A DNA stretch of 64,000 nt from Pandoraea sputorum. Lineage in GTDB: Bacteria > Pseudomonadota > Gammaproteobacteria > Burkholderiales > Burkholderiaceae. The notes under the pieces are model-generated. The model had not been told where the DNA came from, did not search any database, and was given only the letters and a program-made list of their open reading frames with translations. The position numbers and the translations under genes are program-made. Where the stretch lies: NCBI RefSeq assembly GCF_000814845.2, contig NZ_CP010431.2:4092001-4156000 (forward strand). Direction: 5' to 3'. Below are positions 35,777-46,097 of the stretch, in pieces. Every line of letters starts with the position of its first letter. Positions within the stretch are counted from its first letter, which is position 1.

Positions 35777-36669
35777 GCCCCCTCCTCGTCGTCCGCCTGC
35801 ACACGCGGCCCCACCTGACGGAAGTAGCGTCCTGGCGATTCTCCGAAGGCGCGCCGGAACATGGCGATGAAATTGCTGGGGGTCGAGTACCCGAGCGAGT
35901 CGGCAATCGTACCGACGGGCTCACCGTTTGCCAGTCGCTCCAGCGCACTCACCAGACGCGCCTGTTGCCGCCACTGCGTGAATCCCATCCCCGTTTCGGC
36001 CACGAACAGACGCCGCGCCGTGCGCGAAGACACACCGGCACGCTGGGCCAGCGCCTCCAGCGAGGCCTGCCCGCCAAGATCGTCAAGCACGGCACGCGCC
36101 ACGCGCACCACGCGTGCGTCAGTCGGCATCGGTAGCCCGAGAGGCTCGGCAGGCGCGCGCGCGATCTCGTCGACCAGCACCTGCGCCAGGCGCGTTTCCT
36201 CCTCCGTCAACACCTCGCGAGTCGCCCACGACACCGCACGCTTGACGAGCGCCGCCAGCAATTCCGACACGCCCACGACACAGGGCGTAGACGGCAACGC
36301 CGTGGCAGCCGATGGTGCGACCAGCACGATCCACCCGCTCACGACACCGGATAACGACACGCGGTGCGTCACGCTGGGGGGAATCCAGCCTGCACGGTAG
36401 GGTGGCAACACCCATGCACCGAATGGCGTATGCGCCTGGACCAGTCCCGAGTGAATACAGAACAGTTGACCCCGGACATGCGAATGCCAGTCCAGCTCCC
36501 GCGTGCCGATCCTGAACAGGCTCCGATCCTGATCGCTCCCACCGAAGGCCCACACGGGCGGGCCGTCGGGCCGGTCGTTCGGCTTGTAGCGCGCGAGCGG
36601 GGAGTCGTCGAGCCGCAGCAGCGCCTCATCAGGTCTTGCCCGAGACAGGTCGGAATAGTGACTGCCCAT
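35773..36669 (-). CDS. AraC-family transcriptional regulator
   Basis: 298 residues: an N-terminal cupin sensor ([21 protein letters not shown], about 60-80) and a C-terminal double helix-turn-helix ([19 protein letters not shown] and [20 protein letters not shown]). Regulators with this cupin layout usually respond to a small ligand and activate the adjacent gene. The 4-nt overlap with the downstream flavoprotein gene makes that its likely target. Confidence 0.88.
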   Translation of the reverse strand: MGSHYSDLSRARPDEALLRLDDSPLARYKPNDRPDGPPVWAFGGSDQDRSLFRIGTRELDWHSHVRGQLFCIHSGLVQAHTPFGAWVLPPYRAGWIPPSVTHRVSLSGVVSGWIVLVAPSAATALPSTPCVVGVSELLAALVKRAVSWATREVLTEEETRLAQVLVDEIARAPAEPLGLPMPTDARVVRVARAVLDDLGGQASLEALAQRAGVSSRTARRLFVAETGMGFTQWRQQARLVSALERLANGEPVGTIADSLGYSTPSNFIAMFRRAFGESPGRYFRQVGPRVQADDEEGA

Positions 36670-36785
36670 ACGTTTGTCCGATTCGCATTATTTAATGACC
36701 AAACGATGTTATCAGGTCACAGTGCAGCGCGCAGACAATGAGCGAAGTGCCACTGTCGGCCGTCTCATGACGGCCCATCGAAATC

Positions 36786-38141
36786 ATGTCAGTCTTGCAT
36801 GTCAACATCATCGGCGCGGGTCTGGGCGGCCTGTGCCTGGCGCAGGGCCTGCGCCGCGCGGGCATTTCGTTCGATGTCTACGAGCGAGATCCCGCCCCCG
36901 ACGCCCGCTTCCAGGGTTATCGCCTGCGCATCGACGCCAACGGCCTCGATGCTCTGACCGAATGCCTGCCTGACGGCGGGATCGACCGCGTTCGCGAGCG
37001 AGCGGCCGTCGCGCGTGTCGGCGGGCGATTCGTGACCCCGCAACTCGAAGACGCCAAGGTCGTCTTGCCGCCTAGCTGGCACGACGCGCACACGGATTCG
37101 GCCGTGACCGACCATCGCCAGCGCACCACGACCGCCGCCGCACGCCCGACACCGCATGCCCCCGACATCCCGGGCGACGTCAGCGTCCATCGCCAGACGC
37201 TTCGCGAAATTCTGCTCGACGGCATTCTCGATCGCGTGCATTTCGGCAAATCGTTCTCGCGCACGACCACGATTGCCGACGGCCGGCGTGTTGCCCATTT
37301 CGACGACGGCACCCACAGTTTGCCGGGGCTCGTGATCGCGGCAGACGGCACCCAATCCCGTGTTCGCGAATACCTGTTGCCGGGCATGACCCCTCGGGAG
37401 ACGGGCGACATCTGCATCTACGGCCTCACGCCGCTGTCGACCGCCCTGCTCGTGCTGATGGACGCCCACGGCGAGGCGACCATGATGGAAGGCAGCACCG
37501 TCGTGTTTGCCGACGGGTTTGCCGTCATTGTCGAGGCGATGCTGTTTCGCCGCCCGCCGCGTGGCGACATGGCACCGGTGGCACAGGCGTCGCCATCGAC
37601 AGCGGGTACGCCCGGCGCAATGCCGCTCACTCCGGTCTCCGATTACTTGTACTGGGCGTTCATCGGTCCGTCGCAAACACTGCTCGGCCCTGCGTACACG
37701 TGCGCAGAAATGCCGGACGCCATGCCGCTCGCGCGCATCGAGTCGATGACACAGTCATGGCACCCGCATCTCGGTTCGCTGTTCTCGCACGCGGTCCCCG
37801 AGACGGTCCGCGTATCGCCCGTGCGCAGCACCGCCAGCCCGCTACCCTGGCAGATCGACGGGGTGACCGGGCTGGGCGATGCGGTCCACGCGATGAGCCC
37901 CGCCGGGGGACTTGGCGCAAACACAGCGTTGCGCGACGCCGCGCAATTGACCCGGCATCTGCGCACGGTCGCCGATGGCCACGTGCCCCTCTGGCAAGCC
38001 ATCACCGCCTATGAGCGCGACATGTGCGAGCGCGCACGCGAGGCCGTTCGTCTGGCGGATGCCGGTGCAGCGCTGCTCAATGCACGTCGCAGCACATCGC
38101 CCGCGTCGACGCGAGAATCCGCCGACCTGATGCATTTGTGA
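36786..38141 (+). CDS. FAD-dependent aromatic monooxygenase-like protein
   Basis: 451 residues of the PHBH-fold group A flavin monooxygenases. GAGLGGL (10-16) binds the ADP of FAD, and the GDAVHAMSPAGGLGANTALRD motif near residue 365 is the family's conserved second FAD motif. The substrate is unknown; such enzymes hydroxylate phenolic rings, tetracyclines or quinolones. Divergent from the AraC gene, with a 116-bp spacer, and followed 57 bp later by an NmrA-type gene that may be cotranscribed. Confidence 0.82.
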   Translation: MSVLHVNIIGAGLGGLCLAQGLRRAGISFDVYERDPAPDARFQGYRLRIDANGLDALTECLPDGGIDRVRERAAVARVGGRFVTPQLEDAKVVLPPSWHDAHTDSAVTDHRQRTTTAAARPTPHAPDIPGDVSVHRQTLREILLDGILDRVHFGKSFSRTTTIADGRRVAHFDDGTHSLPGLVIAADGTQSRVREYLLPGMTPRETGDICIYGLTPLSTALLVLMDAHGEATMMEGSTVVFADGFAVIVEAMLFRRPPRGDMAPVAQASPSTAGTPGAMPLTPVSDYLYWAFIGPSQTLLGPAYTCAEMPDAMPLARIESMTQSWHPHLGSLFSHAVPETVRVSPVRSTASPLPWQIDGVTGLGDAVHAMSPAGGLGANTALRDAAQLTRHLRTVADGHVPLWQAITAYERDMCERAREAVRLADAGAALLNARRSTSPASTRESADLMHL

Positions 38142-38198
38142 GACGATCGCAATCCCGTGTTACTTTTACGGCAACGTTACTGCGCGTGAGGAGTGACT

Positions 38199-39062
38199 AT
38201 GTACACCGTAATGGGTATCACGGGTCGCGTTGGCGGCGTGATCGGACACGATCTGCTCACGGCTGGCCTGCCACTGCGGGCCATCGTTCAGGACCCCGTC
38301 AAGTCGAGCCGATGGGCCACGCTCGGCGGCGAGATTGCCGTTGCAGAGAATGGTGATACCGACGCGCTGACCAACGCCTTTCGCGGCAGCGAAGCTGTCT
38401 TCGTCATGCTTCCGCCGAACGCCGACCCGGAACTCGACTTCTCGCACGCCCGGCACCTGATCGACGCCATCGTCAAAGCGCTGAACGCCACGAACCCCAA
38501 ACGCGTGGTGTGCTTGTCGAGCATCGGCGCCGATTGCGACACCCCCAGCCTGATCACTGCGCTGCGTCTGTTCGAAGAGGCGGTGCGCGGCGTCCATGCA
38601 TCGGTGACCTTCCTGCGCCCCGCATGGCTGATGGAGAACTTTGCGTGGGACATTGCGCCCACCCGTGAGCGCGGCGAGCTGCCGAGTTATCTGGCACCGG
38701 TGGACCGGGCCATTCCGATGGTGTCGACAAACGACGTGGGCCATTTCGCCGCACGTGCGATGCAGGAGGATTTCGACGGCGAACGTATTTGGGAAATCGA
38801 GGGCCCGGAGCGTTACTCGCCGGACGACATCGCCGCTGCGTTGGCGCGCGCTCTGGTGCGAGACGTGCGCGCAGAGGCCGTACCGCCCGCAGGGTGGGAC
38901 CCGCTGTTTCGGGCGCAAGGCATGCGCAACCCGCTGCCGCGCATCCAGATGCTCGACGGGTTCAACGACGGCACGTTCAAATTTCGCGACAACGGCCAGC
39001 ATGTCATGCGCGGAGACGTCACGCTGCTCGACGCGATTACCGCACTGGTTCGGGAAACCTGA
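38199..39062 (+). CDS. NmrA-like NAD(P)-binding protein
   Basis: 287 residues from ATG 38199 (GAGGAG 5 nt upstream; the GTG six bases earlier is less likely). MYTVMGITGRVGG is an atypical-SDR nucleotide-binding motif, and the body follows the NmrA/isoflavone-reductase-like pattern (FVMLPPNADPELDFSHARHLIDAIVKA, RVVCLSSIGAD). Members sense or use NADP(H), often as quinone oxidoreductases or redox regulators. Probably co-transcribed with the preceding monooxygenase. Confidence 0.85.
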   Translation: MYTVMGITGRVGGVIGHDLLTAGLPLRAIVQDPVKSSRWATLGGEIAVAENGDTDALTNAFRGSEAVFVMLPPNADPELDFSHARHLIDAIVKALNATNPKRVVCLSSIGADCDTPSLITALRLFEEAVRGVHASVTFLRPAWLMENFAWDIAPTRERGELPSYLAPVDRAIPMVSTNDVGHFAARAMQEDFDGERIWEIEGPERYSPDDIAAALARALVRDVRAEAVPPAGWDPLFRAQGMRNPLPRIQMLDGFNDGTFKFRDNGQHVMRGDVTLLDAITALVRET

Positions 39063-39117
39063 AGTCGAAAGCGAGCGGCTACGGCTTCATGGTCTGCACC
39101 TGACACTTTCAGCCTGC

Positions 39118-39963
39118 TCACTGCGCCGCGTCACACGCGGGCGTCTGTGCGAGCAACGCAGGCCATCGTGCGGCCCACTCGCCGTCGTGCGAGAGACCGG
39201 TGACCACAACCGTCTTTACGCACTTCCCACCGACAGCCGCCGCATAGCGCTTCTCGACGTCCGGCGGCACCACAGTGTCTTGTTCGCTGCTGAAGTGAAT
39301 CTGAGGTATCGTCGCGACGCGCGTTGCGGCGTCGATGGGATTAAGCGACGCTGGCATCGCCGACACGTTATGCATGCGGTTCACATACTCGACATCGAGA
39401 TTACCGGCGACCGTCCGAAGCGACGCGACGTCCTGTCGTCGGGCTGCAATCAGCGCGGCAATCGCACCACCGCCTGAGTAACCGACGAGCGCCAACCGCT
39501 GCCCGGGAACGCGCGCCCCAATCTTTCCAACGGCCTCGTTCATTGCGTCGACGACGTCGGGCGCGAAGCGCTTGCCGGTCCAATACTGCACCCCACATGC
39601 CGGATTCTGTGCCATTGGCGTGAACTGGCAGGGACGCGCGAGATATACCACGTTGGGCGACTTATCGGCCGCCGCAAGGGCGAGCCCCGTCGCGGCGACG
39701 GGCGTCGGATCGAGCGACGGCTCCGTTCGCGACAGCCACGCCAATCCGTCGCCTTCGACGTAGACATTCACCGGCGCATCGGTCTTTGTGATGCGAGAGA
39801 ACACCGTCAGCACGAACGGCCCACCCGTCACCGTCTCACGACGCAAACCCGCCGGGTCGGCCAACGCCTGAGCGTGAGCGTCGCGATCAAGGCTCGCGCA
39901 GCCGGACGTCAGCACGGTAGCAACCGAATACGCGAACGCACCGAGCAGGGCTTTAAGTTGCAT
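39118..39963 (-). CDS. Alpha/beta-hydrolase lipoprotein
   Basis: 281 residues from ATG 39963. The signal peptide ends in a lipobox LTSGC (Cys22), so the mature protein is probably membrane-anchored in the periplasm. The nucleophile elbow is LVGYSGGGAIA, with a C-terminal GLSHDGEW supplying the histidine. It resembles periplasmic esterase/dienelactone-hydrolase-like proteins of unknown substrate. Overlaps the end of the TPR-glycosyltransferase gene by 11 nt, hence probably one operon. Confidence 0.78.
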   Translation of the reverse strand: MQLKALLGAFAYSVATVLTSGCASLDRDAHAQALADPAGLRRETVTGGPFVLTVFSRITKTDAPVNVYVEGDGLAWLSRTEPSLDPTPVAATGLALAAADKSPNVVYLARPCQFTPMAQNPACGVQYWTGKRFAPDVVDAMNEAVGKIGARVPGQRLALVGYSGGGAIAALIAARRQDVASLRTVAGNLDVEYVNRMHNVSAMPASLNPIDAATRVATIPQIHFSSEQDTVVPPDVEKRYAAAVGGKCVKTVVVTGLSHDGEWAARWPALLAQTPACDAAQ

Positions 39964-42127
39964 GCTGCGACTCCACCCCACGTCGTTCCGCGACGAAGGC
40001 GGCGAGCGCCTTCCCCATCCTATCGATCACGGGTCCCCACGCCGCACGCTCGGATTGACGGAAAAGCCGCATCCCCGGATACCAGGGCGAATCGTCGCGA
40101 CCGAGCAACCAACGCCAGTCCGGAACGAACGGCAGCAGCACCCAGACCGGGCGCCCCATTCCACCGGCCAGATGCACGGGAGACGAATCGACCGAAATCA
40201 GCAAGTCTGCGAGGTGCAAAATGGCCGCGGTGTCCTCGAAGTCACGGATTTCGTCGCTCAGCGACACCATCTTCATGCCTTGCGGCGGCGTTGTCGCCTG
40301 CGACGAAGCGGGTCCCTTCTGGATCGAGAGGAACGTTGCGCCGCTCGCACCGAGCGGCGCAAGCTGCTCGAGCGACACAGACCGGTTGCTGTCGTTCACA
40401 TGCTCCGGGCGTCCTGCCCATACCGTAGCGACCCACGGGCGGGGAACGTCGGCCAGTCGAGCACGCCAGTGGGCGACTCGCTCGGGATCTGCGCTGAGAT
40501 ATCCGACATCGCCCGGCAAGTCGGCGACTTTGAGGCCCATCGCCATCGGCAAGCTCATCAGTTCGCAATGCTGGTCGAAGGTGACGGGCAGCGTGCCGCG
40601 TCCGACGATGTCCGCATCGCCCCACATCCGGCGGGCAATCGACAACGTTTCGGGATTCACTTCGAAGATCACACGCGCCTGACTGCGCTCGCGCGCCCAC
40701 CGAGCCATACGCATGAACTGGAACGTATCGCCATAGCCTTGCTCGTCGTGAATCAGTAACGTTTGCCCCGGAATCGGCTGACCGTCCCAACGCGGGCGCT
40801 GGACTTTGCGCTCAATCGATTGCGTATGTTCGAGGCTGTAGCGATAGCGGTATTCCTGCCAGCCCCGCTCGAAATCGCCCAGCAGAAGCAGCGATTCGGC
40901 CAGATCGAACCGGTTGGACAAATCGCCGGGGACCTGACGCGCGAGCATTGCCAGTACGTCGCGACCAGCCTCGGCTTTACCCTGTGCACGCAGGGCCATC
41001 GCGAGCAGACGCCACATCGACATGGGTGCGGCGCCTGCCGCCACGGCATCGCGCAGCAGCGCCTCTGCACCTTCGAAATCCCGCGCCGCAATGCGCTCGG
41101 ATGCCGCTTGATGCACGGATGCGTGATCGTGCGACGCACTTGACTGCGACACCTGCGACACCTGCGCGCCAGTTGCACCGACGGCGTCACGCCTCGCAAT
41201 ATCCGATTCCACGGCTACCAGCGCCGCCTGCACGTTGGCGCTTTGTGGCAGTTGCTCTGCAGCGGCTCGCGCGCTGACGAGCGCTTCGTCGAGGCGTCCG
41301 ACCAGACGCAGCACGCTGGCGCGCGCCACCAATGTCGATGGGTGCTGCGCAGCGAATGCCGACATCACTTCCACAACTTGCAACGCCGCCGCGACATTGC
41401 CGCGCGAGAGTTCGATATCAGCCAGATTCCGATAGGCGTCGACAAATTCGGGTGCCAGATCAATGGCCCGACGTGCCAGTTCTCCGGCTTCGTCGAAACG
41501 TTTCCGCAAGCTCAACAGCGACGCCAGATTGCTATGGGTATCGGCACGCCGAGGATCGATGTCCAACGCGCGGCGATAGTGCGCTTCGGACACCTCGAAT
41601 CGCCCCAGCAGTCGTGCGGTATTGCCCAGATTATTCTGCGCATCCGCCGATCCCGGCTGAAGCTCCCCCACGCGCGTAAGACACGTCATGCTCTGTTCGA
41701 GCTGACCGGATTCCTGCAACGCGATGCCCAGATTGTTCCATCCGGGCGCGAACGCCGGATCGATCTCGACGGCACGACGCCCCGCCGCTACGGCATCCGT
41801 CAGCCGCCCCGCCTGGCGGTACATCTCCGCGAGATCGGACCAGCACGCCGCATGCGCCCCCGGCGCCCGGCAAGTGGCTCGCAAATGCTCGATCGCCATC
41901 TCGCGCTTGCCGTAGGCGTGCGCCATCAGGCCAAGCAGATAGTGCGCGTCGGGGTGTTCGGGAGAGGCATCCAGGACACGTCGGCACAGCATTTCGGCCT
42001 GTGCCGCCTGTCCGGCCTGCCAATGGGAATTCGCCAGCGCGACCGCTTGCGCAAAAGTGAGCGTCCCGGCGACACCGGGCGACGACGAAGCACCGCCAGG
42101 CGACGGGGAGGAGGGAGCGGAGGACAT
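39953..42127 (-). CDS. TPR-repeat protein fused to a GT9-like glycosyltransferase domain
   Basis: 724 residues. The N-terminal 400 residues contain about nine tetratricopeptide repeats (for example FAPGWNNLGIALQESGQLEQS and ADTHSNLASLLSLRKRFDEA). The C-terminal 300 have a heptosyltransferase/GT9 pattern: LIHDEQGYGDTFQFMRMARW and DLLISVDSSPVHLAGGMGRPVWVLLPFVPDWRW. This TPR-plus-glycosyltransferase plan is common in Burkholderiaceae and recalls O-GlcNAc transferases, so protein glycosylation (for instance of flagellin or adhesins) is a fair guess. A low-complexity start MSSAPSSPSPGGASSSPG may be disordered. Confidence 0.85.
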   Translation of the reverse strand: MSSAPSSPSPGGASSSPGVAGTLTFAQAVALANSHWQAGQAAQAEMLCRRVLDASPEHPDAHYLLGLMAHAYGKREMAIEHLRATCRAPGAHAACWSDLAEMYRQAGRLTDAVAAGRRAVEIDPAFAPGWNNLGIALQESGQLEQSMTCLTRVGELQPGSADAQNNLGNTARLLGRFEVSEAHYRRALDIDPRRADTHSNLASLLSLRKRFDEAGELARRAIDLAPEFVDAYRNLADIELSRGNVAAALQVVEVMSAFAAQHPSTLVARASVLRLVGRLDEALVSARAAAEQLPQSANVQAALVAVESDIARRDAVGATGAQVSQVSQSSASHDHASVHQAASERIAARDFEGAEALLRDAVAAGAAPMSMWRLLAMALRAQGKAEAGRDVLAMLARQVPGDLSNRFDLAESLLLLGDFERGWQEYRYRYSLEHTQSIERKVQRPRWDGQPIPGQTLLIHDEQGYGDTFQFMRMARWARERSQARVIFEVNPETLSIARRMWGDADIVGRGTLPVTFDQHCELMSLPMAMGLKVADLPGDVGYLSADPERVAHWRARLADVPRPWVATVWAGRPEHVNDSNRSVSLEQLAPLGASGATFLSIQKGPASSQATTPPQGMKMVSLSDEIRDFEDTAAILHLADLLISVDSSPVHLAGGMGRPVWVLLPFVPDWRWLLGRDDSPWYPGMRLFRQSERAAWGPVIDRMGKALAAFVAERRGVESQHAT

Positions 42128-42405
42128 CGAGTGACGTTCGGGAAATTCGGTAAGCCGTGGACACTGCGCGATACTTCCACGGCGGTCGCAGCTATGTCAA
42201 TAACTGCGACCGCCGATCCCGTCTGAAGGGGCAGACGAGCGCGCCCCGGTTCGCTACGCGCCGAACTGCTGCCTGCACTGCCAAACGACAAGGCCGCACC
42301 GTTGCCACCCGCTTCAGTGTAGCCGCGCTGACTCAGATGGCGGCATGTGGTGCCCGCCACAATTCCACACATTAGCTTCGCATACCGATTTACCTTACAT
42401 ACGGC

Positions 42406-43424
42406 TTACATCTTCCCCGGAATAAACTGATTTGTATAAAGCGACTCTATCGGTTGTGCGGCGCGCACCACCTTTTTATCGACGTACGAATTCTGAACGT
42501 GGGACACAATCGCCGGATCGAACTCGCCCGGCCTCAATCGACTGGGGAACACATATTTGGCGTAGTAAGTCAGCACCTTCGTCACGAAATCGAGCTTATC
42601 GGCATACGACGGCACAGCCACCACATACGCTTTGGAGGCGGCCACCGGATCGGCCTCGATCTCCGTCATCGCCTTCATCGTTGCTCTGACGAATTTTGCG
42701 ATAGTCTCGGGATCCGACGCGATTTTCTTGTCCGATGCAATGATCGCCTGCCCCATCCCCGGCGTCAGTTGATCCGTCGGTCGATAGTGCACCTTCACGC
42801 CCGCCGCCTCAACGCGAGCGCCCCACTCGGGCGTACCGACGAGGCCGTCGGACCGACCGTTGGCCACGTCCTGCCAGACACCGTTCGGCCCGCCGGCGTA
42901 TATCGTCACATCGCTCTTCGTAAGCTTTCCCGCCGCGAGGATGCCGAGCGTGACGTAATACGACGTATCCTCGTACGACATGACGGACAGCGTCTTGCCC
43001 TTGAGATCGCTGGCCTGCGCGATATTGCGGTCGGCACGCGTGATGAACTGATGCAGCGGGTGGCCGCCCAGCAACGCAACCGCTTTGACGTTCACGCCGT
43101 TGTTGCGCAACAGGATGGGCGTGTCCCCGAGCGCATCTCCAATGTCACCGTTACCCGCCGCAAGTTGCTTGCCGACCGCCGCACCGCCATGCACGGCAAT
43201 CCAGCGGATCTTCAACCCCTCCTGCGCGTAATATCCCTTGCTCTGTGCAAGCATGAACGGCGCAAAGGCGAGCTCGCCCGGCGGTGCGGCCAGCAAGAAT
43301 GTCACCTCTTTTTCCGGCGCACCGGCCTGCGCGTGCGCCGAACACACCATCCCCCAACGATCCCCGCTGCGGCTATTTTGCGCAGTGCCCGAAAGGCACT
43401 GACCGTCCAAACGTTTCGTTTCAC
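42406..43424 (-). pseudogene. NMT1-type ABC substrate-binding protein with frameshifted signal peptide
   Basis: The body (GAPEKEVTFLLAAPPGELAFAP to LYTNQFIPGKM) is an intact periplasmic receptor of the NMT1/SsuA-like type and a paralogue of the protein at 50915-51928 (shared GTPEW, GKQLA.GNGD, FDPA). The expected signal peptide is encoded from GTG 43424 (KRNVWTVSAFRALRKIAAAG) in a different frame. Adding one G to the GGGGG tract (CCCCC at 43351-43355) would join the two parts as ...IAAAGIVGGMVCSAHAQAGAP. So a one-base deletion in a homopolymer, a phase-variation state or a sequencing error breaks it. The longest frame as it stands begins at 43410 without a proper signal. Confidence 0.75.
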
Positions 43425-43558
43425 GTTCACCTTTTCCTCACATTGTTGAAGTCTTGTTTCGGATGAACCACATCAGACACATCAACCGCAGCGATATCGA
43501 CGCGCACTACGCTTGCCGCACGTCGCTACTTCGCATCTACTTCGCCTCAGCCTCACCG

Positions 43559-44866
43559 CTATGACGTCTCGGCCTCTCCGGCCCCGTGGACCGTAAAGAA
43601 TTTCGCCCCGCGCATCTTCTGGCCGACGGCTTGCTCATACGCTTCACGAACCTCGTCGGGCTGCCCCGCCTGTCCAAAGAAGTCATGCAAGTAGGGGCCC
43701 AATAGCGGATGCGCGGTGAGTGCCTCGCGCGTCAATCCTGTGAGCATTTCCTCCCGGCAAGCCGAGGGCAGAAACACGCGCTCATTCTTCGCAGGATCCG
43801 TAATCAAGCCCTTCGGCACGGCACCACCGGCAACGGCTTCGAGTTCTTCGAAGAATTTCCGACGCATCATCACGATGCCGCGATCGCTCGCGCCCAACGT
43901 CTCCTTCGAGCGGTCCGTAATGCGCCCTTGCCCCACCCATGCGGCGAAGTCCTGATTCGCAACGTGCGACGTGATCCAGTCGCCGTTCTCGTCGTATAGC
44001 GGGCCGTACCACGTCGGGATACGTGGCTGGACATACGGCTCCTGCTCCTTAGGCACACGATTGAAAACCCAGAACACCGACAGCGTGTTTTCGTCGTCGA
44101 TGGGCACACGCCACTCGAAGTGGTGGCCGAGATAGAAGCCGTTCGGCCACAGCGTGACGCGTCCGACGGTCCACATCACGTTCTCCTCGGTCTCCGCCGC
44201 GCGCAAACGCTTGTAGACGAAGCCGTGCTCGAACTCCTCATACGCGGCCTTCAAGTGCGTGGGCACATAGGCGGCCCCGGCGTCTTGCTGACGCGCCGTC
44301 CAGTTGTTATGCGTCCACTCGAAATGCACCGGATCGATGGAGTTTTCCTGACACTGGAACCAGTTGCAGGGAATCTCGGCCATGACCACCTGCGCAAAAC
44401 CGTGCTCGTAGCTGAACGGCTCCCAATCGGGCAACTGCGGGGCGGGAAGCGGCCCCATGTAGGCCCACAACAGTCCGGCCTTCGCGCGCACTTCATACGC
44501 AGTGATCCGCGTCTTCTGACGCAGGCGGGCCTGCGGATCGACGATTTCTTCAAACGGTTGATGCGTGCACGCGCCGTCGCGTCCGAACTCCCAGCCGTGA
44601 TACGCGCAGCGCAAGCCGCATTGCTCCACGATGCCGAATGCCAGATCGGCGTTGCGATGCGGGCAGCGTCGCTGCACCAGTCCGTAGTGGCCGGACAAGT
44701 CCTTGTAAAGGACCAGGTCCTCACCGAACAGACGAATCGGGCGCACCGCCTTGTCGTCGAATTCCGAGACACCGGCGACCGGATGCCAGTAACGGCGCAG
44801 ATAGTCGCCCATCGCGGTACCGGGGCCGACTTCGGTGAGAAGTTTGTTCTTTTCTGGACTAAGCAT
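43559..44866 (-). CDS. Rieske-type aromatic-ring oxygenase, large subunit (phthalate 4,5-dioxygenase-like)
   Basis: 435 residues from ATG 44866 (MLSPEKNKLLTEVGPGTAMG, the usual start in this family). The Rieske [2Fe-2S] ligands are C68-x-H70 and C87-x-x-H90 (RRCPHRNADL ... CAYHGW). The mononuclear iron site is D178-x-x-H181-x4-H186 (IDPVHFEWTH). It would hydroxylate or O-demethylate an aromatic acid using electrons from a reductase; the nearest candidate is at 47764-48729. Divergent from an AraC gene that probably controls it, and followed by the frameshifted receptor gene. No small subunit is seen. Confidence 0.9.
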   Translation of the reverse strand: MLSPEKNKLLTEVGPGTAMGDYLRRYWHPVAGVSEFDDKAVRPIRLFGEDLVLYKDLSGHYGLVQRRCPHRNADLAFGIVEQCGLRCAYHGWEFGRDGACTHQPFEEIVDPQARLRQKTRITAYEVRAKAGLLWAYMGPLPAPQLPDWEPFSYEHGFAQVVMAEIPCNWFQCQENSIDPVHFEWTHNNWTARQQDAGAAYVPTHLKAAYEEFEHGFVYKRLRAAETEENVMWTVGRVTLWPNGFYLGHHFEWRVPIDDENTLSVFWVFNRVPKEQEPYVQPRIPTWYGPLYDENGDWITSHVANQDFAAWVGQGRITDRSKETLGASDRGIVMMRRKFFEELEAVAGGAVPKGLITDPAKNERVFLPSACREEMLTGLTREALTAHPLLGPYLHDFFGQAGQPDEVREAYEQAVGQKMRGAKFFTVHGAGEAETS

Positions 44867-45031
44867 GATCGAGTCGCAAGTAGCGGGAGATGCAATGATT
44901 TTTGATCGCAAGACGCGCGCAAGGAACTACCGCAAAATCCAATTGAGTTGCCGTTCGTCTCAACCGTACGAATTCCCGTCGATTCGGTCCCGACGCGCAT
45001 GGCCGCCCCACAAAAAGATAAGCGAGACGTC

Positions 45032-45988
45032 ATGGATCAACTGAGCGAAGTTCTGGCAGATGTACACGCCACCGCCGTCGTGACCGGCCATTTCACATTG
45101 CATGCCCCCTGGGCGTTCGATAAGGAGCCTGTACAGGGCATCCCGTTCCGGATCTGCCGCGGGGAGTCGTGCTGGCTTCACGTCGACGGCGAAAGCCCGG
45201 TGCTGGTTCGCGAAGGCGACGTCGTGTTGCTGCCCCAAGGCAGCGCGCACCGTATGTCGAGCACGCCGGACGTCCCTGCCGTGCCGTTCAACGATCTGCT
45301 TGCCGAGCGCGGCATTACGCCACGCTCCGATACACCGCTGGCAATGGTCGTCGGCGCCGAGGGCCCCGCGTGTGAGTTGCACACGGCCATCGTTGGATTC
45401 GCCTCAGCACACCGGCATCCGATCTTCGCCATCCTTCCGCCCGTGATTCATATCCGGCACGACGACCCGGCCGTCGCCCCGTGGTTGAAAGCGACGCTGC
45501 AGAACTTCATCGAAGAGTCGATGGCGTGCAAGCCGGGCTGGATGATCGCGGCGGCACGGCTGTCCGACGTGCTGTGCGTGCAGATGGTGCGCGCGCATGT
45601 CCTGCAGAATGAACGGGTGGGTGCTCACTGGCTCAAGGGTTTGCTGGACAAGCAGGTCGGCCGCGCGGTGCTGGCCATCCACCGCGAGCCGTCGGTGCAC
45701 TGGGATGTGCGCAAGCTGGCCGAACTGGCCGGTATGTCGCGCTCCCGCTTCGTGGCACGCTTTACCGCCCTTGTCGGCACGGCGCCAATGGCGCATCTGA
45801 CCGGGGTGCGCATGCATCTCGCCGCCGAGGCGCTTGCCACGCGCACGCTGCGCGTGGCTGAGGTTGCCGACAAGGTCGGCTACATCTCCGAGAAGGCATT
45901 CTCGCGCGCGTTCAAGCGCTGGGCGGGCGACACACCGCGCGCGTTCGGTCAACGCACACGAGACTTGCTCGACAACAAGATCCATTAA
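45032..45988 (+). CDS. AraC-family regulator with cupin_6 sensor domain
   Basis: 318 residues from ATG 45032 (MDQLSEVLADVHATAVVTG). The first 190 residues are an AraC-type cupin sensor (RGESCWLHVDG, DVVLLPQGSAHRM). The C-terminal 110 hold two helix-turn-helix motifs (VRKLAELAGMSRSRFVARF and VAEVADKVGYISEKAFSRAFKR). Divergent from the Rieske oxygenase gene at 43559-44866, its likely target. Upstream in-frame ATGs at 44948 and 44999 are possible starts. Confidence 0.88.
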   Translation: MDQLSEVLADVHATAVVTGHFTLHAPWAFDKEPVQGIPFRICRGESCWLHVDGESPVLVREGDVVLLPQGSAHRMSSTPDVPAVPFNDLLAERGITPRSDTPLAMVVGAEGPACELHTAIVGFASAHRHPIFAILPPVIHIRHDDPAVAPWLKATLQNFIEESMACKPGWMIAAARLSDVLCVQMVRAHVLQNERVGAHWLKGLLDKQVGRAVLAIHREPSVHWDVRKLAELAGMSRSRFVARFTALVGTAPMAHLTGVRMHLAAEALATRTLRVAEVADKVGYISEKAFSRAFKRWAGDTPRAFGQRTRDLLDNKIH

Positions 45989-46097
45989 CGTCGGCGCGAC
46001 GCTCAGCGCGCCGACCGGGCTTACGCTACACTCGGCAAATTGCCCCGAAAGCCATTCACGGGTCGCATATGCACCACTCAAAGGACAGAAAATTCTC

